27,318 nucleotides of DNA from contig BFEA01000024.1 of NCBI GenBank assembly GCA_003427395.1, positions 1,188,249-1,215,566 on the forward strand. The letters are read 5' to 3'. The notes under the pieces are model-generated. The model worked only from the letters and a program-made list of their open reading frames with translations, was not told the origin of the DNA and ran no database searches. A program made the position numbers and the translations under genes. Below, one piece after another: positions 1-10,181 of the stretch; the first letter of the stretch is position 1, and each line of letters starts with the position of its first letter. The DNA is from Chara braunii (lineage: Eukaryota; Streptophyta; Charophyceae; Charales; Characeae).

Positions 1-64
<64 letters not shown>

Positions 65-130
65 AAGTGCACCTATGGCCGTCAAGGAACTTTGTCGGCT
101 ATGGTAGGATGGGTTGATCCTTGCACTCTA

Positions 131-200
<70 letters not shown>

Positions 201-277
201 GTGCACCTATGGCCGTTAAGGAACTCTGTTAGCTATGGTAAGATGGGTTCACCCTTGCACTCTACTCTACTCTACCA
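1..277. repeat. Compound CA/CT microsatellite with a duplicated ~75-bp unit
   Basis: A (CA)n tract fills 1-60. A unique segment beginning acaaagtgcacctatggccg follows at 62 and recurs with a few transitions at 198. The two copies are separated by (CT)n at about 130-150 and (CA)n at 151-197. The period is 136 bp. The duplication therefore includes both the unique segment and its flanking microsatellites, which suggests slippage or unequal exchange. Apparent reading frames through it are dipeptide low complexity and not genes. Confidence 0.85.
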
Positions 278-470
278 GTCCAGTCCAGTCAGTCCGCTGG
301 GGGTATATCACAGCTGCAGTCTATTTCAGTTTCATTCTTTACTTGCACAGTTTGGAGTACGTGCGTGTTGAGTCTGCGTTGGAGTTGCGCTGTCCCTTCC
401 AACTCCATCCCCCCCATCCTCATCCCTTTGTCTTGATCTTGACGGAACGCCATACCGGCGGGTTCGTGCA
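1..470 (+). mobile_element. Right part of a 5' LTR (left end outside the window)
   Basis: Inferred only from what follows it: a tRNA-iMet primer-binding site starts at 472, and the sequence before it ends in tgca at 467-470, the usual CA terminus of an LTR. The left boundary is not visible. The microsatellites and duplicated unit at 1-277 would then lie inside the LTR. No gag, protease, RT or integrase of this element is seen downstream, so it may be a truncated or non-autonomous copy. Confidence 0.4.
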
Positions 471-471
471 T

Positions 472-483
472 TGGTATCAGAGC
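472..483 (+). other. LTR-retrotransposon primer-binding site, tRNA-iMet type
   Basis: The sequence TGGTATCAGAGC is the complement of the 3' end of plant initiator tRNA-Met and primes minus-strand synthesis in many plant Copia and Gypsy elements. It sits one base after a CA dinucleotide, the spacing expected at an LTR/internal junction. The thirteenth base is G where a perfect site would have C. Confidence 0.65.
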
Positions 484-990
484 GGGAACTGTGTAATCCC
501 GATAGCAAGATTTTGGGTCATTTTTGACCATTTTGCGAGCATACAGATGGGAAAAAGGTCCAGCGGCCAAAGAGTGACATGTGGTGAAAAAGGAGAGTGT
601 CGGCACGACGTGTGCGGGCAAGCGCCAAGGTCAAGGTCACTGCACATGCATGCGCCACGTGCCCACGCTGCCCCGCTGCCCCGCCCTGCTCCCGGATTAT
701 ATACCTGGGATGCATGTTGTTGCTAGGGGTTAAACCTGGGCAGCTGCCAGCTATGCGAGTGCATGGCCAGTGCCCTAACACACCGGTCAAACTCTATCCA
801 TGCTTTGGTAGCGTGGCACGTTTGTGTTGAAGAGTGTTAAACCAGCTATTTACTCCCCCGCGCAGGCGAGCAACGACCAACACGACAGCAGCGGGTGGGC
901 TGCTATTTGCCCCCCCCCGCGTCGTGGTTGCTGCTGCCTACACACATGGCCATCTGCAGTGTCACGTGGCAGCTTGTTGAAGATCTCGAA
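484..990. other. Leader-like stretch without a recognisable gene
   Basis: This follows the primer-binding site and is moderately GC-rich. Its open frames are short and overlap on both strands, and none resembles a Gag. It contains an ATTATATACC TATA-like motif near 697. I see no domain and no clear repeat here. Confidence 0.4.
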
Positions 991-1197
991 GATCCCCCTG
1001 GCTAGGGGGCTGCACTACAATGGAATCTGGGTGGCTGATCAAGATCTCAACACACCCAGATGATGATGATGATGATGATGATAATTTTTTTTTCAATTGT
1101 TGTAGCGGTAATTTGGCAGCAGTAAAGACCCGCCTAGCTAGGGGGTTGTGCGACAGTGCAATCGGGGTGTTTGATCAATATCTCAACCAACCCTAGA
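991..1197 (+). repeat. Pair of diverged direct repeats, each followed by a trinucleotide tract
   Basis: A segment of about 70 bp at 991-1061 recurs at 1127-1197. Shared words include ctagggggctg / ctagggggttg and ctgatcaagatctcaac / ttgatcaatatctcaac. Copy 1 is followed by (ATG)n at about 1061-1083 and copy 2 by (TTA)n plus poly-T. The spacing is 136 bp. The copies have diverged substantially, so the duplication is old. Confidence 0.7.
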
Positions 1198-2394
1198 TTT
1201 TATTATTATTTTTTTTTTCCTGCTGCAGCAGCAGGCTGCCAGCACCTTGAAGGCCAAGATTTTGTGGATCTTGGTGATGTTGTTTGCTCTTGGTCAACCA
1301 AGAGCTTGGTATCTCCTTTCTTTCATTAACCTACTCTCCCACCCCCTCTCTCTCTCTCTCTCCCCTCCACCATCTAATCATATTTTTTAACTCTACCACT
1401 ACTCCCTCATCCAACCTCACTCTTCTCCCTTTTTTTCCCTACTTCTCTCCTCCCCTTCCCACTATTCTCTCATACCCCTACCTCTTCACTAATCCTCCAC
1501 CATTTTTCCCCCACCTCTCCTCCTTACTCACTCACTCTCTTGCACTAATATTTTCATGTCTCCACCTTTCCCATCCCTTTCTCTCCCATTTTCTCACCCC
1601 CCTCTCCCCCTTCCCTCCCCCAACTACAACCCCATCATCTCCCCCACCTCCTACTTCAATTTTTTTCTCTTTCTCACCTATTTCTCTCTTTCTTTATCAC
1701 TTTTTTCATTCATTTCCCGCCAACTTCAATTTTTTTTGGTTTTTCGCCTTTTGTCTTTCTCTTTGATTTAAATTTTCTTTTCTTCTCCATAAATTTAAAC
1801 TATCTTATTCCCTGCTTCTTTTCTCATTTTTTTATTTTCTGATTCATTTTATTTTTATTTATTCTGAATTTTTTATTTTTCTACGACACCTGTATATCTC
1901 GTTAGGACAGTCATTTCTGCTATCGACGCACATTTTGACTCCTTAGGGGTAACGAAGTGCTGCCGAAATTTTATCTTTTCTCCCTACTCTCTTCTTCTAC
2001 ATTTTGACCCTTTGGGGGTAGCGAAGTTCGACCCGTCGGGGTAACGAAATGCTGTCGAAATTAAAAAAAAATCCAAAACTTAGTTTTTTTTTTCACTCTT
2101 CTCCACCTCCTCATTTCTTTATCTTTTTATTTATTTTTCTGTAATTTAATTTGCGGCATTAGAAAACCTAGTGTGCTTCTCTTAGTCTCTCCTTTCTCTT
2201 GGCACATTTTTGACCCCTTGGGGCATAGGGAAATGCTACCAAAATTCCAAAAAATAAATATTATTTTTCTCCTCACCTTTCGTTTTTTTTTTTTTTTTTT
2301 ACCTGATTTTTTTTTTTAATCTTCAAATTTCACTATTTATTTATTTTTCTATCCCCCTCCCCTCCATGGTTGTTATTTTTCTTTCTTAATTATG
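1198..2394. repeat. Pyrimidine-rich low-complexity region
   Basis: From about 1320 the plus strand is almost entirely C and T, shading into T-rich sequence by 1780. The long open frame at 1284-1766 exists only because a C/T tract cannot make stop codons. Its product would be Ser/Pro/Leu/Phe low complexity, so I do not call it a gene. A small dispersed repeat in this stretch is listed separately. Confidence 0.7.
1930..2246 (+). repeat. Four diverged copies of a ~35-bp 'TTGACCCCTTGGGG' unit
   Basis: The core unit reads roughly ttgaccccttgggggtaacg followed by aaatgctgccgaaatt. It appears at about 1930-1970, 2000-2027, 2028-2063 and 2202-2246, with substitutions in each. Each full copy ends in a gctRYcRaaatt-like tail. 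The unit is embedded in T-rich filler of variable length, so it is a scattered cluster and not a strict tandem array. Function unknown. Confidence 0.6.
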
Positions 2395-2561
2395 CCACCG
2401 CTTCTCTACTCTAAACCCCCAAATCCTGGTTAGGATTTTCGTAGGGTTTTTCTAGGGTTTCGGGTTCTCTTAGCCCCCCTTCTCTCTCGCCTCCTCCCGT
2501 CGGGCACCCTGAACCCGAACGGATCCTCTCCCTTCGACCGGCTTTGCGCCACCCTCTCGCG
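2395..2561 (+). other. Plant 5'-UTR-like segment abutting the Helitron remnant
   Basis: This stretch has two AGGGTTT telo-box-like words (2443-2449, 2454-2460) in a CT-rich context, as in many plant housekeeping 5' UTRs, then a GC-richer stretch with short open frames. The Helitron Rep homology begins abruptly at about 2562. The upstream part of Rep, including its His-x-His metal-binding motif, is not seen here. Either the Rep N-terminus was lost or a host gene fragment was joined at this point. Confidence 0.3.
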
Positions 2562-4938
2562 TACCTGTATATGTACGTATACAAAGGGTGTGATCGTGTT
2601 ATGGTTTGCGAGGAAGATAGTAAGGCGCCGATCGATGAAGTCAAATCGTATCAAGATATGCACGTTGTTGGTGCGTGCGAGGCATGCTGACGTCTATTTG
2701 AGTTCGACCTAGCAGAACAGTGACCCGCGGTCGGAAGATTGCTCATGCATATCGAAAACATGCAAAAAGTGCAATTCGAATCTGACATTGAGCAAGATGT
2801 TGTTTCGTATGGGCCCCCGAAAACGAAATTGACGGCATGGATGAAACACAACTCTTTGAATAGACATGTTCCTAAAAGAGGAGCTTCCTCTGTATGCAGA
2901 GATCATTAATACTCATATATGAGATAACAAACATAAGAAGTGGAACCAAAGAAAGCGTGATCTTCACGGTGGTCTATTTGAAAAGATCTCTCGGTTGCAT
3001 CATGTGAAGATCACGGAAGGGGAACGATTATATATGCGTGTGTTGCTAAACCATGAACATTCTCGTAGGGTGCACTCTTTTGCCGAAATTCGTACGGTGC
3101 ACAAAATCGAATACGATTTTTTCCGATCCGTGTGCCTTCGATTGGGCCTTTTGCAAACCGACGATGCATATGCATAGAGACAACCGATGGGCATTATATG
3201 TCTAAAAAAAATCGTAAAGTATTTGCTATGGTTCTTGTCTTTGGTCCGGTGAACGATCTGGTCCGTTTCTTTGAACGACATTGGGATAAGATGTGTGACA
3301 AATTTCAGTATTGCGCAGACAATAAAATGGTTCCCCCGAACATTTTGCAGTCGTTAGTCTTATTTCATCTTGACCGTATTTTGCAAGAATTTAGCAAAAA
3401 CATCCGCCAGTTCTGCCTTTATTATCCAACATCGGACAGGAAACAATGCTGAGAACATAACGAAATATTACGAGAACAGAACGGTATCGTCGATTCTAAA
3501 CGACGAGTTGTTGTATGATCCGATTCAAATGCAACGCAGATATGACTCTAATTTTCGACGTCTTTATCCATGCCAACGAGTGTTGGCGAAAAAAGTTGTT
3601 CGGGTTGTGTAAGAGAAAAGATCATTGAGTGCTTTTGTCGATGCATCGACCGGAACAGAAAACACTTTTTGCATTGAAACGATTTTAGCAGGCATCAGGT
3701 CCCGTTCTGCCATTAGACTGACCGTGGCATCGAGTGACATAGCGGCGACTCTTTTAACGGGGCGTCGAATGTTTCACTCACGATTCTGGACACCTTTGAA
3801 ACCTGATGACATGCGTCCCTCTGTAATTCTGAAACAAAGTGATCTTGCGGAGCTTATCCACCGTGTCGACTTGATTGTTTGGGACAAGGCTCCGATGAGT
3901 AACAAGTTTCACTTGGAAGCTCTTGACATTACACTTTGAGACCTATGTAACAATGACGAACCCTTTGGTGGGAAAATTTTACTTCTTGTTAGGGACTTTA
4001 GACAAGTTTTGTCCGTTGTGAAACACGGATAGCGAGCGTAATAAATTGATGCGTCCATGAAAATGTCTCAATTGTGGAAACTTTTTGAGGTTCATCAACT
4101 GACTGAAAATATGCGAATCTTAAGCTTAGGCGATGATAAAATGACACGAATGTATGCCCACTTTTTGATGCGTGTTGAGAACGGAGACCATCCTCGTGTT
4201 GTTCTTAATGAACCTGCTGTAGTTAGATTGCCACGTGAGATTTGTACAGATAAACCGATTGATGAGTTGATTTCATGGACTTTTGACAATGTGTCCAACC
4301 ACGTGGGGGATGCCGAGTATTTCTCGCCTCGATTAATTTTTTGCCCTACTAATGACGATGTCGGTTGTGTTAACAATCGTGTTCTTGATGATTTCCCTGG
4401 AGAGGTGCATGAGTTTTTCAACATTGATTATCGTGATTCGAATGATACCGGACTCGATATTGAGCTACAGTTTTTAAGCTCTCTTAATGAATCAGGCCTT
4501 CCACGTCACAATTTACACTTAAAAATTGGTGAACCCATGATGTTTTTGTGAAATTTGTCACCGAAGCAAGGACTTTGCAACGATACAAGGCTTCTTCTAA
4601 AAAAGATCGTTAATGATGATTTGTTGGAAGTGACAATAATGCAAACGAGTAAGACAACACTGATCCCCAAAATTGATCTGACAAGCGATGGTGAGACCAC
4701 CAGGTCCAAATGGTTTAGGAGGCAATTTTCAGTTCGTCTTACTTTTGCTGTAACGATTAACAAGTCGTAAGGACAAACTGTATCTCGTGCAGGGGTTTGG
4801 CTACGCAAGCCGGTTTTTGCTCATGGTCAACTGTACGTTGTTTTTTTGTGTGTTGACCATCCCAACAACATCCGTGTTGCGTTGCCTAATAAGAATTTTT
4901 TGACGAAGAATATTATGTATCATGAAATTTTTGGATGA
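2562..4938 (+). pseudogene. Helitron Rep/PIF1-like helicase, multiply disrupted
   Basis: The protein would nick, unwind and transfer Helitron DNA. Homology starts with YLYMYVYKGCDR at 2562, the Rep two-tyrosine motif (YxxxY) plus the conserved YKGxDR. It continues through CEAC-stop-RLFEFDLAEQ, KKWNQRKR (about 2938) and GERLYMRVLLNHEHS (about 3022). The P-loop at 3640-3669 reads DASTGTENTF, where GGTGKT is expected, so the nucleotide-binding Lys is lost. Walker B at 3880-3894 is WDKAP instead of WDEAP. Later motifs are DFRQVLSVV, LTENMR, SGLPRHNLHLKIGEPMMFL, RRQFSVRLTFAVTINKS and HGQLYV. Frame shifts occur near 2900, 3180 and 3420. In-frame stops lie at 2688, 2721, 3610, 3937, three between 4030 and 4043, 4549 and 4768. 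The stop at 4936-4938 after YHEIFG is probably the natural end. The gene is certainly dead. Confidence 0.92.
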
Positions 4939-5123
4939 GTTGTTCTTTTTTTTTTCCGTCGAGCCGTGGTATTCCGATTAATTTCGTCCTATTTTTTATT
5001 CGCAGACGACTCTCGAATGTGTCATACCTACAACACTCTTGCTAAGCAAAAAGTAATGGGAACCAACAATACCACTCAATATGATCGGAATGTTGCGTCA
5101 AAGTTGGAGCCGAACATTCGTAG

Positions 5124-6700
5124 AGGTCAAAGAAAAGTGGAAATGATGAAAAATCAGTGAATCTTGGAAGTGAACATGCTCAGGACGATCATATTGCTCT
5201 TGGTGAAGTTGAACGTGGATGTTCGCAAGGGAATACCCTTGATGGTGTTGAGAACATGGTTGTGGAAAGGGGGGATGACGAGTGTCGTGCTGATGGGGTG
5301 GACCCGGGTGGTTCGTGTAGAGGTCTGTCGGGTAGGCCTAATAACCTTACATTTCCTGATGACATCGATGATAACGTTACAGGAGATCCAAAAGACGACT
5401 ATGTTGAATCTACATTCAAGAGAAGAAAGAGGCATGGTGCGAAAACGAATCTTTTGAGTTCCCCCGAAGTGTTGGAGCCTACCTTCGCTGATAATCCGGT
5501 CGGACGACAACCTGATGTTCATGAAATGGGAACTCAAATTCGAAGAGAGTTGAATTCGCTCCCTAATGGTGGATTTGCATCCCTTCCGTTTTCTGGACGG
5601 GTCGATGAACATGCACATGTTTGTTATTCGTGTTCGCAATCTCAACGCAGTGGATGCGAAAAAGATGTTTGCGTCGCATCGCAACCACAAAATCCTTTCG
5701 GGGTTATTGTGGTGTCCGATGATAACAATGCACGCGCAATCCGCACTCCGAATCCGCATGCTTACCTTACTAGATGGTTTGACGATGCGAAGAAGGTTGG
5801 CATGCAAAATGTCTTGACTGAGGTGTTTTTTGAAATGTTTGTGAAAATTGTCACGGTCGTAAAAGATGGACGAATATGAGATAACTTCCTCGACTGGAAA
5901 AGAAACAAACTCACTGATATGTGATTCCAACGACTATCCCCTCTTCCTTCAGACTCGTTGAATGTTTTCGATTTGGAGGCTTCTTCCATGTTGCAATCGC
6001 TTTTGAACGATGGGTTCATTGCTCTCTCTAATGAGGAGATTAGTAGGATGACAATTCATTTGCCACATTGTCCGACAGAAGGGACCATTCCTCAACCCTT
6101 TTACAGATATGCACGGATACAGAAACTTCTCAAAAGGATTCCTCCCATTGTTGTTTTTTTCACTCCTCATTCCGCTCTTGTCCGTGGACTCCCCGTTCAA
6201 GCAGCATCTTCTCCAAATTTTCAACGTCTACCGTATTTTGCTCCACCATCCAGTATGTCAACGTCGATTGTCACAACTTCTGTTGTTGTTTCTGCTTTGC
6301 CGACAACTACGACTACTCTGTCTCCTGTCAGTTGTGGTGTTGCGTCCGCTGTTACACCATCGACAGACCATGTGTGTGTCCATACAGGACCCTTCGGACA
6401 ACCAAGTTCTTCTAATTTTAACATTGGTATACATGACTCTCTTCAATCTATTGGTCCCAAAAAGATACTTGCACACCTGTCTCATCTTAACAATTCCCAC
6501 AGGATTCAAGATCTTGTGAAAGTAGCATAGGAACTGAATACGAGCATGAAGACTTGGAGGTCTGTGGATGCTACAATTCATCTCAATTACAATCGGCACG
6601 GACAAGGTCGATTTTGAACTTTCGAGACGTATCATCGCATAGTGTTGCAACGAGTTTCTGTTCGTGAGGTGCTACAAGAGTATCGTTCCAACAAAGGAAG
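5124..6700 (+). pseudogene. Unrecognised second frame downstream of the Helitron helicase
   Basis: One frame stays open for about 525 codons except for stops at 5877 (TGA), 5922 (TGA), 6528 (TAG) and 6615 (TGA). It is entered from 5124, following an open segment 5006-5160 in another frame. The first part is acidic and hydrophilic with a Lys/Arg cluster KRRKRHG, a nuclear-localisation-like motif. A cysteine group CYSCSQSQRSGC plus CVAS follows at about 5617-5680, then a Thr/Ser/Val-rich stretch at about 6255-6360. I recognise no domain. Position and strand suggest an accessory Helitron gene or captured host sequence. Both internal TGA codons near 5900 sit where Trp (TGG) would read sensibly. 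A candidate intron (GT at 4939, ttttttattcgcAG ending at 5005) separates it from the helicase stop. Confidence 0.5.
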
Positions 6701-7074
6701 TTGATTAGTCTTATAAGAGATATAGGAAGAGAAAAAGATGTTGATTGTGGTCGTTCAGACCTTGCCTTAATGACAATTTTTTAGATTGTAGTCTTCGCTT
6801 TCAGTTACGTAATTGCCCCTACAAGAGATATGGGAAGAGAGAGACAAATAAATGGGGGAGGGCGAAGAGAGAGAGAGAGAGAGAGATGACTTAAATAATT
6901 TTGACGTAATATTATTGTGCTTTTTAAAGTCAATGTTGATTCCATTACGCAATAATTGTGTGTTGGTCATACTTGGGCCACTTGCTTTCTTTAATGGAAC
7001 GAAAAATCTTAATATGAACCTTTTTTCCTTTATATACTCGTGTTCGTCTTTCTTTATTGTTTACTCTTTTGTTG

Positions 7075-7129
<55 letters not shown>

Positions 7130-7149
7130 TTCTTTCTCTCTGTTTTTTT

Positions 7150-7208
<59 letters not shown>

Positions 7209-7570
7209 TTTCTCTCTCTTTGTTTATCTTTGTCTCTCCTTGCCCGTTCTCTTGCTTTTTTGTTTTTCTTCTATTTGTCACTTTTTTAATTCGCGAATTG
7301 AAGTCGGGCAGTATACCCAGTTTCATACTATTCTTACCAGTTTCAGACTATTTTTTATTACCCTGTGTTTCAGTTTATGTGAATGGTCCGTGTGAGGTTG
7401 CCTACAACATTTCTTATTTTTGTGGCCATGGCCCGCACCGACTGCACCACGGGCGCTTAACTAGTCCATATAGAGTGGACATGAATCTAACAGGTGTCTA
7501 TGCAATTGTCAGTCCCTTTTGCAGGAAGTTCTATGCATGATGTACAGTGAGAAAGATAGTTACTTGATGG
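6701..7570. repeat. GA, CT and TA microsatellites in T-rich filler
   Basis: There is a (GA)n tract at about 6866-6886, a long interrupted (CT)n at 7078-7181 and (TA)n at 7182-7207. Frames through this block encode alternating Leu/Ser and Tyr/Ile and are artefacts of the repeats. After 7208 the sequence is T-rich, then at 7370-7540 more balanced, with a short open frame I do not recognise. Confidence 0.7.
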
Positions 7571-8643
7571 GTGGAGCGCGTGTGGTGTTCGAAGTCATAC
7601 GGTGTCGGGAACGCAAAGATTCTTTGGGTGGAAAATTATGTAGTTCTACCACTTGTGACAGATGTACGAGGTAGGTTAGCAGTTGAGAGCATGCTGATCC
7701 GGAGGTTCTCACTATTATTAAACATGATTGGTGAACTGCGAAACCGAAGCAGAGGTGGCAGAGAGGGAGGAGACGCTATGAGGGGAACTTGGTGAAGATG
7801 GGAGTGATTGTCATGTTTGATTATGACCAAATGAAGTATGCGTTGCTGATTGATTTGCTGGATGGTTTGATGGAGGTAAAACAAGAGAGAGATTTATGCC
7901 CTAATCTAGGTAAAATCTAGTTCGACTTTTGGAAGAGGATTCGGGAGAAGTATGGCGAGTCCGATGTTGTGATCGAACTGTATAGGAAGAAACGAAGGGC
8001 CGAAGTTGAGGGAGGCTGTGCACAATTTGTATTGTGAATTTGAAAGCGACTCGGACAGGGATACAAAGGAACAAAAGTTACTCGCGCGACCTCTTAGTGC
8101 AACCATGGCGAGTAAGGAACTTGTTCAAGCTGTCGAGTAGAAGGATGGTAGCGTTGTCAGGACGAACGATTTGTTTTCCATGAATACGACGAGGAGCTCC
8201 CTACGATTAAGATTGGCACGTGCAATCAAACATAGATTTAGTGTTGAGGTGAGAAAAAAAAATAAATTATAAAAGTTATGTTTTCGACTCAGATAGATCC
8301 GAGTTCGGTTAGGAACTTGGCAGTAAAAAATATCTCGCTGCCGGTGAAGAATAGAGTCATTCATTCTCTGGTTATAGAAAGACCGAGGATGGTTAGAATG
8401 AAGAGAAGAACAATTAAGAGTATCGTGCATAATTACAAGACGAAGTTGAAGAAGAGACAAGAAGTACGGTGGCTTCAGCGTTGTCAAGTGCATGTACGTA
8501 TCAGACCGGACGAGGTGGAAGGGATTCATTGCTTTGTGCACAGCTCAAGAAATGTCACATGTGGACGAATGTTGATATAGGAACAACTTGTTGAGCGCAT
8601 CAAGCAGTACCAAAGACTTGGAGCTCAAATCTATATCAGATCA
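7571..8643 (+). other. Unrecognised decayed coding-like sequence
   Basis: Three plus-strand stretches have complex, non-repetitive composition. 7571-7795 includes LWVENYVVLPLVTDVRGRLA. 8000-8272 includes ARPLSATMASKELVQAVE, a TAG, then RTNDLFSMNTTRSSLRLRLA. 8278-8643 is a basic segment with RMKRRTIKSIVHNYKTKLKK and a stop at 8578. Frame changes and stops lie between them. They may be pieces of one ancient gene, perhaps cargo or a neighbour of the Helitron, but no family is recognised. Confidence 0.3.
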
Positions 8644-8869
8644 AGGATGAAGACATAGCGCAAACTTTCACGAGAACTACGTAAAATCTAATCAGCATAA
8701 TAAATATATCACAACAGATAAATTACAGCAGTAAACTTTGAAATTATCGCAAGAACTAAGTTACCTACTGATTGCCGCAACGTACAGAAAACAACAACCG
8801 ATACTTTAGAATATCAAAATTAAAAAAAAAAATTAACGCACAAAACTATGATCCTACATGCATTTGTCG
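8644..8869. other. AT-rich stretch with nothing recognisable
   Basis: AT-rich sequence with an A-tract at about 8821-8831 (ttaaaaaaaaaaatt). I see no open frame of note, repeat or motif. It lies between the decayed plus-strand coding region and the left end of the Penelope-like element. Confidence 0.5.
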
Positions 8870-8889
8870 ATCCATCATTTTCTCGCCTC

Positions 8890-8988
8890 ACACTGCCAGC
8901 ATACCAAGCACTCGAGCAACCTTGTCCAAGGTTCCTTGAGCTCCCTCGTGCCCTTAGCAAACCGTGCTAGGGCTTTGAAGAAGAAGAT
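8890..8988 (-). repeat. Partial third PLE copy joined head-to-tail
   Basis: Reading the minus strand, the element's 3' end (CCACTA) at 8989 is followed directly by tcttcttcaaagccctagca and then gtttgctaagggcac. This matches, with substitutions, the start of both longer repeats (minus strand from 10181 and from 15318). In translation it reads FFKALARFAKGT against FFNTLARFAKGT in the full copy. Similarity fades after about 100 bp. Confidence 0.65.
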
Positions 8989-10181
8989 TAGTGGAAACAG
9001 TGACCAACTGTCTTTCGTACACACTTCGAAAGCTCTTCATTACATAGTCGCGAGTACTCATCTCAACTCACGCACACAATCCCCGACGCGTTTCGATCGA
9101 TTGCACTCCGATCATCGGTAGCGGGCTAACCTCATGACCCTGCCTTGCGGCCCACCGACGATCCTCCCGTCCTGCTTAGTATAGAGGACCAATACGGTCT
9201 TGTTCTCCTATATATTGTCCATCGAGCTATTAACCTAGCTAGCACGGTACTCCCTTCCCCAATGGGCATTTCCATGAGCGACTACGACTACTATTGGTCT
9301 GCCCCATAGATGTTATGCCGAGCTCCGTGATAATCCGTTACGTGTCGGCCCCTCAATGGGCAACGGATAGTCAATCCACGTAGGCTTGCGATCATCGACA
9401 TACTATTTATCCCTTCGGACCAACTTTCACCGCATATATCACGTGTACAGAGTACTATGCATAAACTAGGGGTTCTCTTTCACAGATAGTCTTTCCAACG
9501 TTCGCATCCCTCCATCGAGCCACTGCCTCTAATTCCTATTGGGCTAAATCGTGTTGCATGGATCGTAGGCTCTATTCCTATTAGGTGGCCCGGTCACCCA
9601 GTCAGTTATACGTGGGCCGTGCGTGACCTGCACAATTTCAGATCCGCCACACAATACATTTTCCCCCTTCGGGAATTAGGCGGGTACAATCCAGTCGTGT
9701 CGTGCCTTGACTGCCTAACCAGCAAAGGAGATACAGTGGCGCGCCTGCCACGTATTTCCAAGGACAAAATTGAAATAATTTATGTATGTCTATAGTACGA
9801 AGGACCTTAATCCCCCCGAGCCTGCAATTCTAAAAAAAATCCCAATCTCGTCCGCTAATTTCGAACGGTTTCCTGCCAATAGGGGAAATGCGGTCAATTT
9901 CTAATTCTATGGTAGTAACTGCGTACTGAAAATGTTCCTACCGTCCGCGCGAACAATTTCTACATAAAATCTTATTTCTACGCAAAACTTTCCACCATAC
10001 AGTAAACCAAACAGGAAATTTTGTAAGTTCAGTGCCTTATTCACGGCCGCATCCGCCACAAAAATTTTGGTATCGCACTGTTATCCCATTGTACCAGGTT
10101 CTCAAGCAGCCTCAAGCAGGGCTCCTTGAGAACCGTGACACTAGTGCCCTTAGCAAATCGTGCTAGGGTATTGAAGAAGAA
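8989..10181 (-). repeat. Pseudo-LTR, downstream copy (element 3' end)
   Basis: This is a direct repeat of 14155-15318, with an offset of 5166 at the tagtgg edge. By eye, over the first 220 bp, about one base in ten differs, mostly transitions, with small indels. On the minus strand it begins inside the coding frame at ttcttcttcaataccc, covers the last codons of the RT thumb region and the stop at 10041, and then the non-coding tail to CCACTA at 8989. It has no primer-binding site, unlike a true LTR. Confidence 0.85.

Larger units (their letters stand above)
2562..6700 (+). mobile_element. Helitron remnant
   Basis: Helitrons are rolling-circle DNA transposons encoding a Rep nuclease fused to a PIF1-family helicase. 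This region carries the end of Rep, an almost complete but broken helicase, and a second decayed frame just downstream. The element ends (5' TC and 3' hairpin plus CTRR) were not located, so the boundaries given are those of the coding remnants only. Confidence 0.75.

Noticed and set aside
1284-1766. 160-codon open frame in the pyrimidine-rich tract
   Set aside because: Pure C/T sequence cannot form stop codons. The product is low-complexity Ser/Pro/Leu/Phe with no domain.
5154-5930. 258-codon minus-strand frame opposite the second Helitron-associated frame
   Set aside because: It mirrors the plus-strand frame, which is entered near the helicase end, shares its strand and extends with few stops to 6700. 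The minus-strand frame has no recognisable domain and is taken as its antisense shadow, though this cannot be excluded absolutely.
6852-7540. Long overlapping frames through CT and TA microsatellites
   Set aside because: They consist of SL, RE and YI dipeptide runs produced by the repeats on both strands.
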